Below are positions 32,107 to 40,733 of a stretch of 64,000 nt of DNA, piece after piece. Both the position numbers and the translations under genes were made by a program. The stretch lies in contig JAJFKS010000025.1 in assembly GCA_021773115.1 (NCBI GenBank), forward strand, positions 124,001 through 188,000. The letters are read 5' to 3'. The stretch's first letter is position 1; every line of letters begins with the position of its first letter. The notes under the pieces were generated by a model. It was not told where the DNA came from. It searched no databases and was given only the letters and a program-made list of their open reading frames with translations. The stretch comes from Woeseiaceae bacterium. Its GTDB lineage: Bacteria; Pseudomonadota; Gammaproteobacteria; Steroidobacterales; Woeseiaceae.

Positions 32107-34209
32107 TCAGGACCGCTTAAAACGACTAAAGAATCCGCTCGTGCCTCGCTGTTCGTCATCATCATCGTCGTGTCCGCTGACCGGTGGTCGAACATTAAGT
32201 GCTTTCAGTGTCTGTGTCATCGAAATATTGATCTGATCCTCGATTGATTCCGTTGGCTCGTTAGCAATCGGTGGCGCATCGTTCACTGCTGTTGTTTCCG
32301 GCTCGCGTAATGACGGATGCAAGTCTGTATTGAGCGCGCGGACCGTTTTCAAGCATTGCGAGGCAGACAACTCCATGCCGCTCGTCTCGGGCAGTTGCTC
32401 CGAGTCAAGAGTAACTGCGACATCAAGCTCGTTATCAGAAACAGGGTTCGAAGCGGCACTATGCGCGGTCACGACCTGTTGTTTACTGTTGGCAAAGACG
32501 GGTTCTTCATTTATTTCGACAGTTTCGAGGTCGTCGTTCGCCGATTCAGGAAGCACCGCTTTTTTCATGAATTGCGAGGCGGCGAGACTAAGCTCATCCC
32601 CGAACAGGGTTTCCGCCATCCTGTCATCGACGTCTTCAAGCGACGTTGCTCGGGATAGTTCCTCAGCAATCTTCTGGATATCTGTATCGCTTTTACCTGG
32701 TTTATTTGCCGCAATATTGAGTGCTGTAAGTTCGGGTTTCGTTTCATCGTCAAACGATTCGCTTGTTTGAGGCGGACTGACCTCGCCGGGCTCATCGATC
32801 AGCTTGCTTTCGATGCGCTGGCTGATGGCGTGATCAAGCGTAATTTCCGGAATGGAATCCATTGGCTCCGGTTTGAAATCTGAACGTTCAGGTGCCGCGG
32901 CCGTCTTGAGCTTTGGTTCTTCTGTGCCGGTAAATGCCATTGCCTGTTCCAGGGCCTCAATATCCGGCCGCAACTCGGCCATTGTAGGATCGCGATCCCA
33001 GGCAGGTACGTCCTCGGGCGTCTCGATTTCCAGCACCGGCGCTTCGACTGCAGGCTCGGGGGTCTCGACTTCCAGTACAGGCGTATCGACTGCAAGCGTC
33101 GGTGTTGCAAGGTCCGGTTCCGCATCGTTAACTTGTGGCCCTGATGGCGTCACTGCTTCGGTGCCAGCAAGTTCCGGGGCGAGTATTTGCAGGTCGGGCA
33201 GGGTGTCCTTGGTCAGCTCCGGCAAATCAGCCGGCTCCGGCAGGTCCGCAAAGACAATGACTGGCTCATCCGTTTCCGGTGCCGGTTCAGGAGCAGCGTC
33301 GATGGAAGGCTCGACGGCGGCCGAAACGCCTTCAATCGCTTCGACAACTGGTGCCAGAGGTACTTCGGCAGCGGCGACCGGCGTCAATTCAAAGCCAGCG
33401 GCGCTCAAGTCAAATTCGTCTTCGGCGATCCGCGCAAGTAACTCGGACGAGACCTGGTTGAGCCCCTGCTCCGTGGCCGCTGTCATGACCGATTCGAGGA
33501 CCGCATTTGCAACGCGGGGAATTCCCCCCGTCAAATGATGTAGCAGCAACGCGGCATTCGGTTCGAAGACCTGTTCGAAATCGCTACCCGCCAGGCGAAA
33601 GCAATGGCGCAGGTAGCCGCGAAGTTCCGCTGCGCACAGCGGCGTTGTTTGTAGTCTTTGGCGAATTCGTTGTTGCAGGCGGCTCAATTGCGGGTCGCGG
33701 AGGGTGCCCTCCAGGCCTTCGTCACCCATCAATATGACATTGGCACCGTCAGAGACGCCGGAGTCTGCGGCAGTTAGTGCCTCGATCTCGGCAAGTGTGT
33801 CGACACTAAGCCGTGGGCTGTCTTCAACGGCAATGACCAGTCGCGTGTCGCAGTCCTCCATCTCCTTCAGTCGGCGACGGAATACATTGAATTTCTGAAT
33901 CGTTCCGCTGGGTTGATCTTCGATGCCCAGTTCGTCGAGGAGCAATTGCAGTACGTCACTACTTTGCAATTGAATACGTTCGACTCGAACGATCTTTTGT
34001 TGCCCGGCCATTGAATCCAGCGCCTTGATAACGAGCGTCGTCTTTCCCGAGCCAACCGGGCCGGATACGCTTGCGATCGCGTCACTGGAAGTCAGTGCTT
34101 TTTTTATTCCTGCCATTGTCGTGGCCGTTTGCGGTCCGACGAAAACGTCGGCGCCCGTCGCCTTGGCACGAAAGAGTCGTTTCTTGAGCCCGAAATGTTG
34201 TTCGTACAT
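32107..34209 (-). CDS. ExeA/GspA-type AAA ATPase with long disordered tail
   Basis: A 700-residue protein. Residues 1-270 form an ExeA/MshM/XrtA-associated type ATPase: start MYEQHFGLKKRLF, Walker A GPVGSGKTT (50-58), Walker B LVIAVEDSP, then LRGYLRHCFRLAG and GGIPRVANAVLES. The rest (about 430 residues) is Glu/Pro/Val-rich, with degenerate repeats such as DTPVLEVETPEPAVEAPVLE, and near the C-terminus three copies of a short helix-like motif (LAASQFMKKAV, LSASQCLKTVRAL, ISMTQTLKALNV). I prefer the start at 34209, which fits the family, to one 69 bp upstream. The tail has no peptidoglycan-binding domain as GspA would. It precedes a diguanylate cyclase by 12 bp. Confidence 0.85.
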   Translation of the reverse strand: MYEQHFGLKKRLFRAKATGADVFVGPQTATTMAGIKKALTSSDAIASVSGPVGSGKTTLVIKALDSMAGQQKIVRVERIQLQSSDVLQLLLDELGIEDQPSGTIQKFNVFRRRLKEMEDCDTRLVIAVEDSPRLSVDTLAEIEALTAADSGVSDGANVILMGDEGLEGTLRDPQLSRLQQRIRQRLQTTPLCAAELRGYLRHCFRLAGSDFEQVFEPNAALLLHHLTGGIPRVANAVLESVMTAATEQGLNQVSSELLARIAEDEFDLSAAGFELTPVAAAEVPLAPVVEAIEGVSAAVEPSIDAAPEPAPETDEPVIVFADLPEPADLPELTKDTLPDLQILAPELAGTEAVTPSGPQVNDAEPDLATPTLAVDTPVLEVETPEPAVEAPVLEIETPEDVPAWDRDPTMAELRPDIEALEQAMAFTGTEEPKLKTAAAPERSDFKPEPMDSIPEITLDHAISQRIESKLIDEPGEVSPPQTSESFDDETKPELTALNIAANKPGKSDTDIQKIAEELSRATSLEDVDDRMAETLFGDELSLAASQFMKKAVLPESANDDLETVEINEEPVFANSKQQVVTAHSAASNPVSDNELDVAVTLDSEQLPETSGMELSASQCLKTVRALNTDLHPSLREPETTAVNDAPPIANEPTESIEDQINISMTQTLKALNVRPPVSGHDDDDDEQRGTSGFFSRFKRS

Positions 34210-34562
34210 AGCAATCCGCTCAGCAGCGTCTGGCCGGATACCTTTGCCGACCATTCCAGACGCCCAGTTTGGATCCATTGGCGGCTGAATTCATTGGCTT
34301 ATGTCACAGAAATAGCCTGTGGATTGGCGTTCTGGCGGCTATTTGGCGGCTTTCGCAGTGAAATCGTGGCATGCGAAATTAGCTCTGATTTTCAGATCGG
34401 AAACCTTCAGAATACGGGCACCTTTCGAATTCACCAGCGATCTTTTCCCGGGAAATACAGGCATGTGGATCCTCGATGCTGTCGTGCGACAGTTATTGAC
34501 CAGCTTTTTGGGCACCTGGCCCCCGCTTCGTTTGGCCAAGCTGCAAAACGAGCGGACCTGAC
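34210..34562. other. Long intergenic stretch, no gene recognised
   Basis: A 353-bp gap between the divergent ExeA-type ATPase and rarD. Weak frames cross it on both strands, but none has family-like sequence or a good start. A small palindrome CTGTCG-TG-CGACAG sits at 34479-34492, with half-sites too close together for a LexA box of the E. coli type. Both promoters must lie here. Confidence 0.5.
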
Positions 34563-35477
34563 TTGTCCGCTACAAACAAAGATGTACGTGACGGTGTTGT
34601 CGCCGGCTTGCTTGCCTATTTCCTGTGGGGGTTTTTGCCGGTTTACTTCAAGATTGTGGGCTCCGTATCACCACTGGAAGTTATGAGCCACCGTGTCCTA
34701 TGGGCGGTACCATTTGGCGCAATCATCATCGCATTTCGAAGCCAGTGGCGGGAGGTCGGCAGGGCCCTGACACATCGTTCGATGCTCGGCTGGTTATCGG
34801 TGTCTGCGACGTTGATTGGTGTGAACTGGTTCATTTATATCTGGGCGATTCAGGATAATCGAATCTTTGAAACAAGCCTTGGCTATTACATCAATCCATT
34901 GTCGAATATGCTGGTTGGTGTACTTTTTTTTGGCGAACGCTTACGACGCTTTCAAGGGCTCGCTGTCGCCCTCGCGGCCACCGGGGTCCTGATTCTGACG
35001 ATCAAGGGCGGGCAGGTCCCCTGGGTTTCGCTCGCGCTTGCAGTCAGTTTTACGGCCTACACCGTCATTCGCAAGAAAGTCGTCATCGGCGGCATGCCGG
35101 GACTATTCATCGAAACAATACTATTGGCGCCATTCGCATTGGCATGGTTTACCTGGATTGGTGTCAATGGGCAGGCCGTATTCGCGAATGGCGACGTCAG
35201 GATGTCGCTTTGGCTGGTGATGGCCGGTCCTGCAACGGCATTGCCGTTGTTGTTCTTCGCGCTGGCGGCCCGGCGGCTGCCGCTGACGACAATCGGGTTC
35301 ATGCAGTTCCTCGCACCTTCAATGCAGTTTGTTACCGGCATTTACTACGGTGAGGTCCTGACAACGGCGCACCTGATCTGTTTTGCCTGCATTTGGGTCG
35401 CAGTCATCATCTTTAGTTATGACGCGATCAGGTACGGCCGAAAAAAAGCCCCTGCAGCGGTCGCTGCAGGGGCTTGA
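34563..35477 (+). CDS. rarD: EamA family transporter, RarD type
   Basis: A 304-residue membrane protein with ten predicted helices, matching RarD (drug/metabolite exporter superfamily). Marks are GLLAYFLWGFLPVYFKIVG at the N-terminus, EVMSHRVLWAVPFGAIIIAF, NRIFETSLGYYINPLSNMLVGVLFFGERL and the C-terminal AARRLPLTTIGFMQFLAPSMQF. The reading starts at a TTG (34563); a GTG at 34584 is also possible. RarD was first linked to chloramphenicol resistance, but the natural substrate is not known. The last codons (KKAPAAVAAGA) are inside a strong terminator hairpin. Confidence 0.85.
   Translation: MSATNKDVRDGVVAGLLAYFLWGFLPVYFKIVGSVSPLEVMSHRVLWAVPFGAIIIAFRSQWREVGRALTHRSMLGWLSVSATLIGVNWFIYIWAIQDNRIFETSLGYYINPLSNMLVGVLFFGERLRRFQGLAVALAATGVLILTIKGGQVPWVSLALAVSFTAYTVIRKKVVIGGMPGLFIETILLAPFALAWFTWIGVNGQAVFANGDVRMSLWLVMAGPATALPLLFFALAARRLPLTTIGFMQFLAPSMQFVTGIYYGEVLTTAHLICFACIWVAVIIFSYDAIRYGRKKAPAAVAAGA
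35448..35473. terminator. Bidirectional terminator shared by rarD and fusA
   Basis: A 12-bp inverted repeat (GCCCCTGCAGCG and its complement) with 7 A on one side and TTGAATTTTTT on the other. It terminates fusA on the minus strand (seven U) and rarD on the plus strand. It lies inside the last 10 codons of rarD, so the hairpin is both coding and terminating. Confidence 0.85.
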
Positions 35478-35499
35478 ATTTTTTGCCTGGGCCCGGCGA

Positions 35500-37584
35500 C
35501 TACTTTTTAGCTTTTCTCTCCGCCGCCTCTTTGATGACTGCCTCAGCAACGTTTTGCGGACACGGTGCGTAGTGCGAAAACTCCATCGAGAACTGGCCGC
35601 GACCGGACGTCAGCGTACGCAGGTGGCCAATGTAGCCAAACATGTCTGCCAGCGGTGCATCGGCCTTGACGCGCACGCCCGTCGGGCCTGCGTCCTGAGA
35701 CTTGATCATGCCGCGGCGCCGGTTGAGGTCGCCGATGACGTCGCCCACGTTATCGTCCGGGGTAAAGACATCGACTTTCATAATAGGCTCAAGCAATTGC
35801 ACGCCGGCCTTCGGGATTGACTGGCGGTAAGCAGCCTTCGTTGCGATCTCGAATGCGAGTGCTGACGAGTCAACCGCGTGGAAAGCACCGTCTAACAGAG
35901 TGAACTTGACGTCCAGCAAGGGATAGCCCGCGAGCGTACCTTCGACCATGCAGGAGCCGAATGCTTTTTCAATTGCACTCCAGTATTCGCGTGGAACGTT
36001 GCCGCCCGTTACTTTGGACTCGAACTCGTATCCGGTGTTCTGCTCACCAGGCTCGATCTGGTACTCGATCTTGCCATATTGGCCGGAACCACCCGACTGC
36101 TTCTTGTGGGTGTACGTGTCTTCGATCATCTTGGTGATCGTTTCGCGGTAGGCAACCTGCGGCTTACCCATCTCAACGTCGACGTGGTGTGTACGACGCA
36201 GGATGTCGACTTTAATATCGAGGTGCAGTTCGCCCATGCCCTTGATGATTGTTTCGCCGGAGTCTTCGTCCGTGGCTACCTGGAACGACGGGTCCTCCTG
36301 GACCATCTTGTTAAGAGCGACGCCCATCTTTTCCGTACCAGCCTTGTCTTTCGGTGAAATTGCGATCGAGATTACAGGATCCGGGAATACCATCGGCTCA
36401 AGCGTTGCCGGGTTGTCAGCGTCTGCCAGCGTGTGGCCGGTACGCGTATTCTTCATGCCAAGCAGAGCAACAATATCGCCGGCCTGCGCAGAGTCGAGCT
36501 CCTGACGCGAGTCGGCATGCATTTCCACGATTCGACCGATGCGTTCTGTCTTGCCGGTGAAGGTATTGAGGACACTGTCGCCTTTCCTCAGGCTGCCGGA
36601 ATAGATGCGCGTAAAGGTCAGCGCACCGTAGCGGTCGTCCATGATTTTGAAGGCGAGCGCGCGCAAAGGCTTGTCCGGATCAACGATCGCGAAGCCGCCG
36701 GTGGGGTTACCTTCCAGATCGATTTCCGGCTGCGGCTTGACTTCCATCGGGTTCGGCAGAAAGTCAACAACTGCATTAAGTATGTTCTGTATACCTTTGT
36801 TTTTAAAGGCAGATCCGCAGTAGGTTGGGAAGAAGTCGAGGTTAATCGTTCCTTTTCGAACGCAACGCTTAAGGTCTTCGATGGACGGAGTTTCGCCTTC
36901 CAGATAGGCCTCGAGCAAGGTGTCATCCTGTTCTACGGCAGCTTCGATGAGCTTTTCGCGCCACTCAGCAACCTTCGCCTTCATGTCTTCAGGCACATCA
37001 CCGATCGTGTAGGACTCGGGGTCCGATGAATCACTCCAGATCCAGGACTTTTCGGTGAGCAGATCAACCACGCCAACGAAGTCATCTTCGATACCGATCG
37101 GCAAGACCATTACCAGCGGGTTGGCGGCCAGTATTTCCTTCACCTGCTTCACGACGCTATAGAAATCGGCGCCGATACGATCCAGTTTGTTGACGAAAAT
37201 AATTCGCGACACTTCAGAATCGTTCGCGTATCGCCAGTTGGTCTCCGATTGCGGTTCGACGCCGCCGGAGCCACAGAAAACGCCGATGCCACCGTCGAGT
37301 ACCTTCAGCGAGCGATACACTTCAATCGTGAAGTCCACGTGTCCCGGGGTATCGATGATGTTCATACGGTGCTTGTTCCACTCGCAGCTGGTCGCAGCAG
37401 ACTGAATGGTGATGCCGCGCTCCTGCTCCTGCTCCATGAAGTCGGTGGTGGCTTCGCCATCGTGTACCTCACCGGTTTTATGAATCTTGCCGGTCAGTTT
37501 CAGAATTCGTTCGGTCGTAGTCGTCTTGCCCGCGTCAACGTGGGCGAAAATGCCGATATTTCGATAAGTGCTCAGGTCTTTCAT
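35500..37584 (-). CDS. fusA: Elongation factor G, second-copy (EF-G2/FusB-like) type
   Basis: A 694-residue translational GTPase. G1 is [13 protein letters not shown]3 DTPGHVDF, G4 NKLD, then domains II-V with the domain IV tip region [15 protein letters not shown]. Sequence features such as [32 protein letters not shown] and the short C-terminus match the second EF-G found in Vibrio, Shewanella and relatives, not the str-operon EF-G. There is no rpsL, rpsG or tuf beside it, which supports this. Function may be in translocation or ribosome recycling; it cannot be separated from sequence alone. A housekeeping fusA is likely elsewhere in the genome. Confidence 0.85.
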   Translation of the reverse strand: MKDLSTYRNIGIFAHVDAGKTTTTERILKLTGKIHKTGEVHDGEATTDFMEQEQERGITIQSAATSCEWNKHRMNIIDTPGHVDFTIEVYRSLKVLDGGIGVFCGSGGVEPQSETNWRYANDSEVSRIIFVNKLDRIGADFYSVVKQVKEILAANPLVMVLPIGIEDDFVGVVDLLTEKSWIWSDSSDPESYTIGDVPEDMKAKVAEWREKLIEAAVEQDDTLLEAYLEGETPSIEDLKRCVRKGTINLDFFPTYCGSAFKNKGIQNILNAVVDFLPNPMEVKPQPEIDLEGNPTGGFAIVDPDKPLRALAFKIMDDRYGALTFTRIYSGSLRKGDSVLNTFTGKTERIGRIVEMHADSRQELDSAQAGDIVALLGMKNTRTGHTLADADNPATLEPMVFPDPVISIAISPKDKAGTEKMGVALNKMVQEDPSFQVATDEDSGETIIKGMGELHLDIKVDILRRTHHVDVEMGKPQVAYRETITKMIEDTYTHKKQSGGSGQYGKIEYQIEPGEQNTGYEFESKVTGGNVPREYWSAIEKAFGSCMVEGTLAGYPLLDVKFTLLDGAFHAVDSSALAFEIATKAAYRQSIPKAGVQLLEPIMKVDVFTPDDNVGDVIGDLNRRRGMIKSQDAGPTGVRVKADAPLADMFGYIGHLRTLTSGRGQFSMEFSHYAPCPQNVAEAVIKEAAERKAKK

Positions 37585-37893
37585 TTCTCTGCTTCAGCTC
37601 AGTTAGTTGTTTCATGGCACCACCCCGTCTATCCGCCATACCGCTCACGGTTCTCATAGCCTTGTTACAGCGAGAACCCGGCAATAAAACGAGGTGGGTG
37701 CACGTCAATCCTTGCCGATCCTAAGGGTACATTCCGGCAGCTGGTGCGGCGCTGCATATCGGATTGGACTGGCGTTCGGGCGCGGATAATAACAGTGCAG
37801 GGCGCCCTAAACCAGTGAAATTCTTGGCGTTCATGGGGCTCCGTAGCAGATGGGTCGAATACTGAAGCAAAACAAGCCGCTATGGCCCGAGGG
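37585..37893. other. Intergenic stretch upstream of fusA, no gene recognised
   Basis: A 309-bp gap between fusA and the zinc-peptidase gene, both on the minus strand. It should hold the fusA promoter and leader. A TTGACG (minus strand, around 37703-37708) could be a -35 box, but the expected -10 is poor. No riboswitch, tRNA or small gene is recognised. Confidence 0.4.
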
Positions 37894-38577
37894 TCAGCGG
37901 CGCAGTATGGCGAACCAGCGGGCGATATTGAGCAGACTCATTAATGACGCCGAGACGTAGGTGAGCGCTGCTGCGGTAAGTATGCGACGGGCGTGGGGCC
38001 GGTCTGCGTCCTTCAGTGTCCGGTACTTGTCGAGCATCGGCAGTGCGCGGTTGAAGCTGGCGTCAAATTCAGTGGGCAAGGTGACGAGATGGACGACGGC
38101 GGCAATACCGAGGGTTAGCATGCCGGCGGCGAACGTGATCAGACCAAGCGCGGGAACGCGGGTCAGGATGCCCAGGAAGGGAGAGACGACGAGCACGCCT
38201 GCACCTATTTTCTGAATCGGACTGGTCGCTCGCACGAGCCGGGTGCGCCATTTCAATGGTGCGTAGCTCTCCTTGTCCTGTATCGCGTGGCCAACCTCGT
38301 GGGCGGCGACCGTTATTGCGGTTAGCGAACGGCCGTTGTGGTTCGCAGTGCTCAGTCGGACGGACTTTGCCGTAGGGTCGTAGTGGTCACCCGAGTCAGT
38401 TGACTCGACGCTCACGGATTGCAGGCCATGCTTGTCCAGAAGATTTCTAGCAAGATCGGCGCCGCTGCCGGGGTATCGATCACCGGGCTGACTGTATTTC
38501 TTCATTACACGTTGTACCCAAATACCGGGTCCGAGTATCAACGTGAGTAACATAGCGGCTGCGAAAATGTAGATCAT
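37894..38577 (-). CDS. YugP-type zinc metallopeptidase, membrane-anchored
   Basis: A 227-residue protein of the neutral zinc metallopeptidase family PF04298 (YugP). It has an N-terminal membrane helix (MIYIFAAAMLLTLILGPGIWV), the zinc motif HEVGHAIQD near residue 100, and two or more C-terminal helices (IGAGVLVVSPFLGILTRVPA, LITFAAGMLTLGIAAVVHLV), with a terminal ALTYVSASLMSLLNIARW. The biological substrate is unknown; E. coli and most relatives lack a clear role for it. It is not in an obvious operon. Confidence 0.88.
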   Translation of the reverse strand: MIYIFAAAMLLTLILGPGIWVQRVMKKYSQPGDRYPGSGADLARNLLDKHGLQSVSVESTDSGDHYDPTAKSVRLSTANHNGRSLTAITVAAHEVGHAIQDKESYAPLKWRTRLVRATSPIQKIGAGVLVVSPFLGILTRVPALGLITFAAGMLTLGIAAVVHLVTLPTEFDASFNRALPMLDKYRTLKDADRPHARRILTAAALTYVSASLMSLLNIARWFAILRR

Positions 38578-38660
38578 CGATAAATCCTACCGCCAATCTT
38601 GCAAAAGGTCGCCTGCAGCGTAGTCTTGGCGGTCCAACAAAAATATCGAGGTCGCAATCG

Positions 38661-40730
38661 ATGATTGCCGGAAGCCGATCGCATTACCGACTTGTTTTTC
38701 TCTCACTCTCGGCTTTGTTGTTTGCCGCATGCAGCCAGGATGACGACACCCAAACCTCGGCAAAGAGCACGACGGTGGGCAGTGTCGCCAAATACGACTG
38801 GTATTTGTCCGGATCGACGCCGGCTGGCCAGACAACGATCACGAGCAATGGTGACGGCAAGATCACGAACGATTCGTTCGTGCACTGGAATAATCGCGAG
38901 TGGACGGTTAATTCCGAGTTGCAACTTGATGAGAACGGTCGCATTGCATCGCAAAGAATCACCGGTATTTCGCCTTTCAAATCGATCATCGACGAAAGCT
39001 TTCTGTATGAAAACGGGACGGCCTCCTGGTCGACGCCGGGTGAGAGTGGTTCGGTAACGACGGACGAAGCGGCATTTTATCTTGCAAACGAAGGCATTAC
39101 TTTCGGCGCCGCGGGCGCTTTGGTCAGGGCCGCAAGCAAAAACCTGGATGGCACGATCGACCTGTTCCCGAATGGACGCGCCCGGGTTGAGAGTGTCCGC
39201 ACCGTCACCGTCGACACACCAGGCGGTGAGCGGGCCGTGTCTCTGTTTGCGATACACGGGATCAGTTTCACGCCGAATTTTCTGTGGCTCGATGAGAATA
39301 CTGACGTCGTCGCTTTTGATGCAGGCGGCTATCTTGGCATGATTCCCGCAGGTTGGGATGTGTCGGTACTCGGTCAATTAAGTGCAATTCAATCGGAAGC
39401 GGCTGGCGAGTACGTAAGCTCACTGGCCGGTGAACTCGCGGTGCCTGCCGAAGGTCCGGTTGTTATCGAAAATGTTGATGTCGTTGACGTTGTAAACGGA
39501 CGCCTCAACAGGAAGCAAAACGTCTTGCTCAATGATGGCAAGATCGCGGCGATTTCATCGGACGTGATCGACAGGCCGAGTGCCAGGCGAATTGATGGCA
39601 ACGGCAAGACGCTAATGCCCGCCCTGTGGGATATGCATTCGCATTCCTCGCTGTCAGATGGCGTGCTGAATATTGCTGGCGGCATCGTCAACGTGCGTAA
39701 TATCGGTGGCGAGCACGAAAAGACGATGGAGTTGACCGCAAAACACGATTCCGGTGAAGTCATTGGCCCAAACACATTCCGCGCTGGCTTCATGGACAAG
39801 GCCGGGCCGTATGCATCGGGCTGGGCAGCCGAGACGCTGGAGGATGCGCTTGAGCGTGTCGATTTCTACGCTAAGCACGGTTACATACAGATCAAACTTT
39901 ACAGTTCAATCGAACCGGACTGGGTCGCGCCGATCGCCAAACGCGCACATGAGCATGGCCTGCGAGTCAGCGGTCATATACCTGCGTTCATGTCCGCTGA
40001 GCAAGCCGTTAAAGCCGGGTATGACGAAATACAGCATATCAATATGGTGTTCCTGAACTTTCTCGCGGGTGATCGGGAAGACACACGTCAACAGATTCGA
40101 TTCACGCTCTACGGCGACGAGGCTGGAAACCTGAATCTCAAGAGCGACGAAGTACAGGCCTTCTTTGCATTACTGAAAGCAAACAGTGTTTCGGTTGACC
40201 CGACCGCCGCAATTTTTGATACCTCCTTACGTCACCTGGCTGGGACGCCGGATCCAAGCTACGCCGCGGTCGTCGATCACCTGCCGCCCAGCATCGTCAG
40301 GGGAATGTACAACGTTGAAATGAACAAGAATGGCAATGAATCAGCTTGGCTGCGATCGGCCGAACGTCAGGCGGCGATGATAAAAGCCTTGCATGACTAT
40401 GGCATTCAAATCGTGCCGGGCAGCGACAATATCCCGGCATTCACCATACATCGTGAAATTGAGTTGTATGCCGAGGCGGGCATACCGATTGCGGATGTAC
40501 TGCGTATCGCAACCCTGGATTCTGCGCGCATCACTGGCGTGGCTGATCGTAAGGGGTCAATCCAGGTGAACAAGGATGCTGACCTGGTGTTGCTCGATGG
40601 CAATCCTTTCGACGACATCAGTGCGATCCGACGGGCGGTGCTGGTCATAAAGGGCGATACCCTTTATCGCCCCGATATGCTCTACAACGCGGTCGGGGTA
40701 AAACCGTTCCTGCCATCGGTTGAGTTGTAG
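38661..40730 (+). CDS. Amidohydrolase family lipoprotein
   Basis: A 689-residue exported protein. A signal peptide ends in a lipobox LFAAC (Cys 24). The N-terminal ~250 residues form a region of beta character with no recognised domain (KYDWYLSGSTPAGQTTITSNGDGKI, split here as KYDWYLSGSTPAG and QTTITSNGDGKI). An amidohydrolase barrel follows, with WDMHSHSSLSDG (HxH), SGHIPAFM, IQHINMVFLNF and GSDNIPAFTIHREIELYAEAGIP, then VNKDADLVLLDGNPF. The reaction is unknown; cyclic amide or peptide hydrolysis is plausible. It stops 3 bp before the transporter gene, suggesting an uptake partner. Confidence 0.88.
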   Translation: MIAGSRSHYRLVFLSLSALLFAACSQDDDTQTSAKSTTVGSVAKYDWYLSGSTPAGQTTITSNGDGKITNDSFVHWNNREWTVNSELQLDENGRIASQRITGISPFKSIIDESFLYENGTASWSTPGESGSVTTDEAAFYLANEGITFGAAGALVRAASKNLDGTIDLFPNGRARVESVRTVTVDTPGGERAVSLFAIHGISFTPNFLWLDENTDVVAFDAGGYLGMIPAGWDVSVLGQLSAIQSEAAGEYVSSLAGELAVPAEGPVVIENVDVVDVVNGRLNRKQNVLLNDGKIAAISSDVIDRPSARRIDGNGKTLMPALWDMHSHSSLSDGVLNIAGGIVNVRNIGGEHEKTMELTAKHDSGEVIGPNTFRAGFMDKAGPYASGWAAETLEDALERVDFYAKHGYIQIKLYSSIEPDWVAPIAKRAHEHGLRVSGHIPAFMSAEQAVKAGYDEIQHINMVFLNFLAGDREDTRQQIRFTLYGDEAGNLNLKSDEVQAFFALLKANSVSVDPTAAIFDTSLRHLAGTPDPSYAAVVDHLPPSIVRGMYNVEMNKNGNESAWLRSAERQAAMIKALHDYGIQIVPGSDNIPAFTIHREIELYAEAGIPIADVLRIATLDSARITGVADRKGSIQVNKDADLVLLDGNPFDDISAIRRAVLVIKGDTLYRPDMLYNAVGVKPFLPSVEL

Positions 40731-40733
40731 GCA

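Noticed and set aside
34479..34492. Palindrome CTGTCG-TG-CGACAG as a LexA (SOS) box
   Set aside because: The half-sites CTGT and ACAG are separated by 6 bases, not the 8 of the gammaproteobacterial LexA consensus, and the flanking genes (rarD, ExeA-type ATPase) are not SOS genes.
34319..34561. Small genes on either strand in the gap upstream of rarD
   Set aside because: No ribosome-binding site, no family-like sequence, and compositional bias like non-coding DNA.
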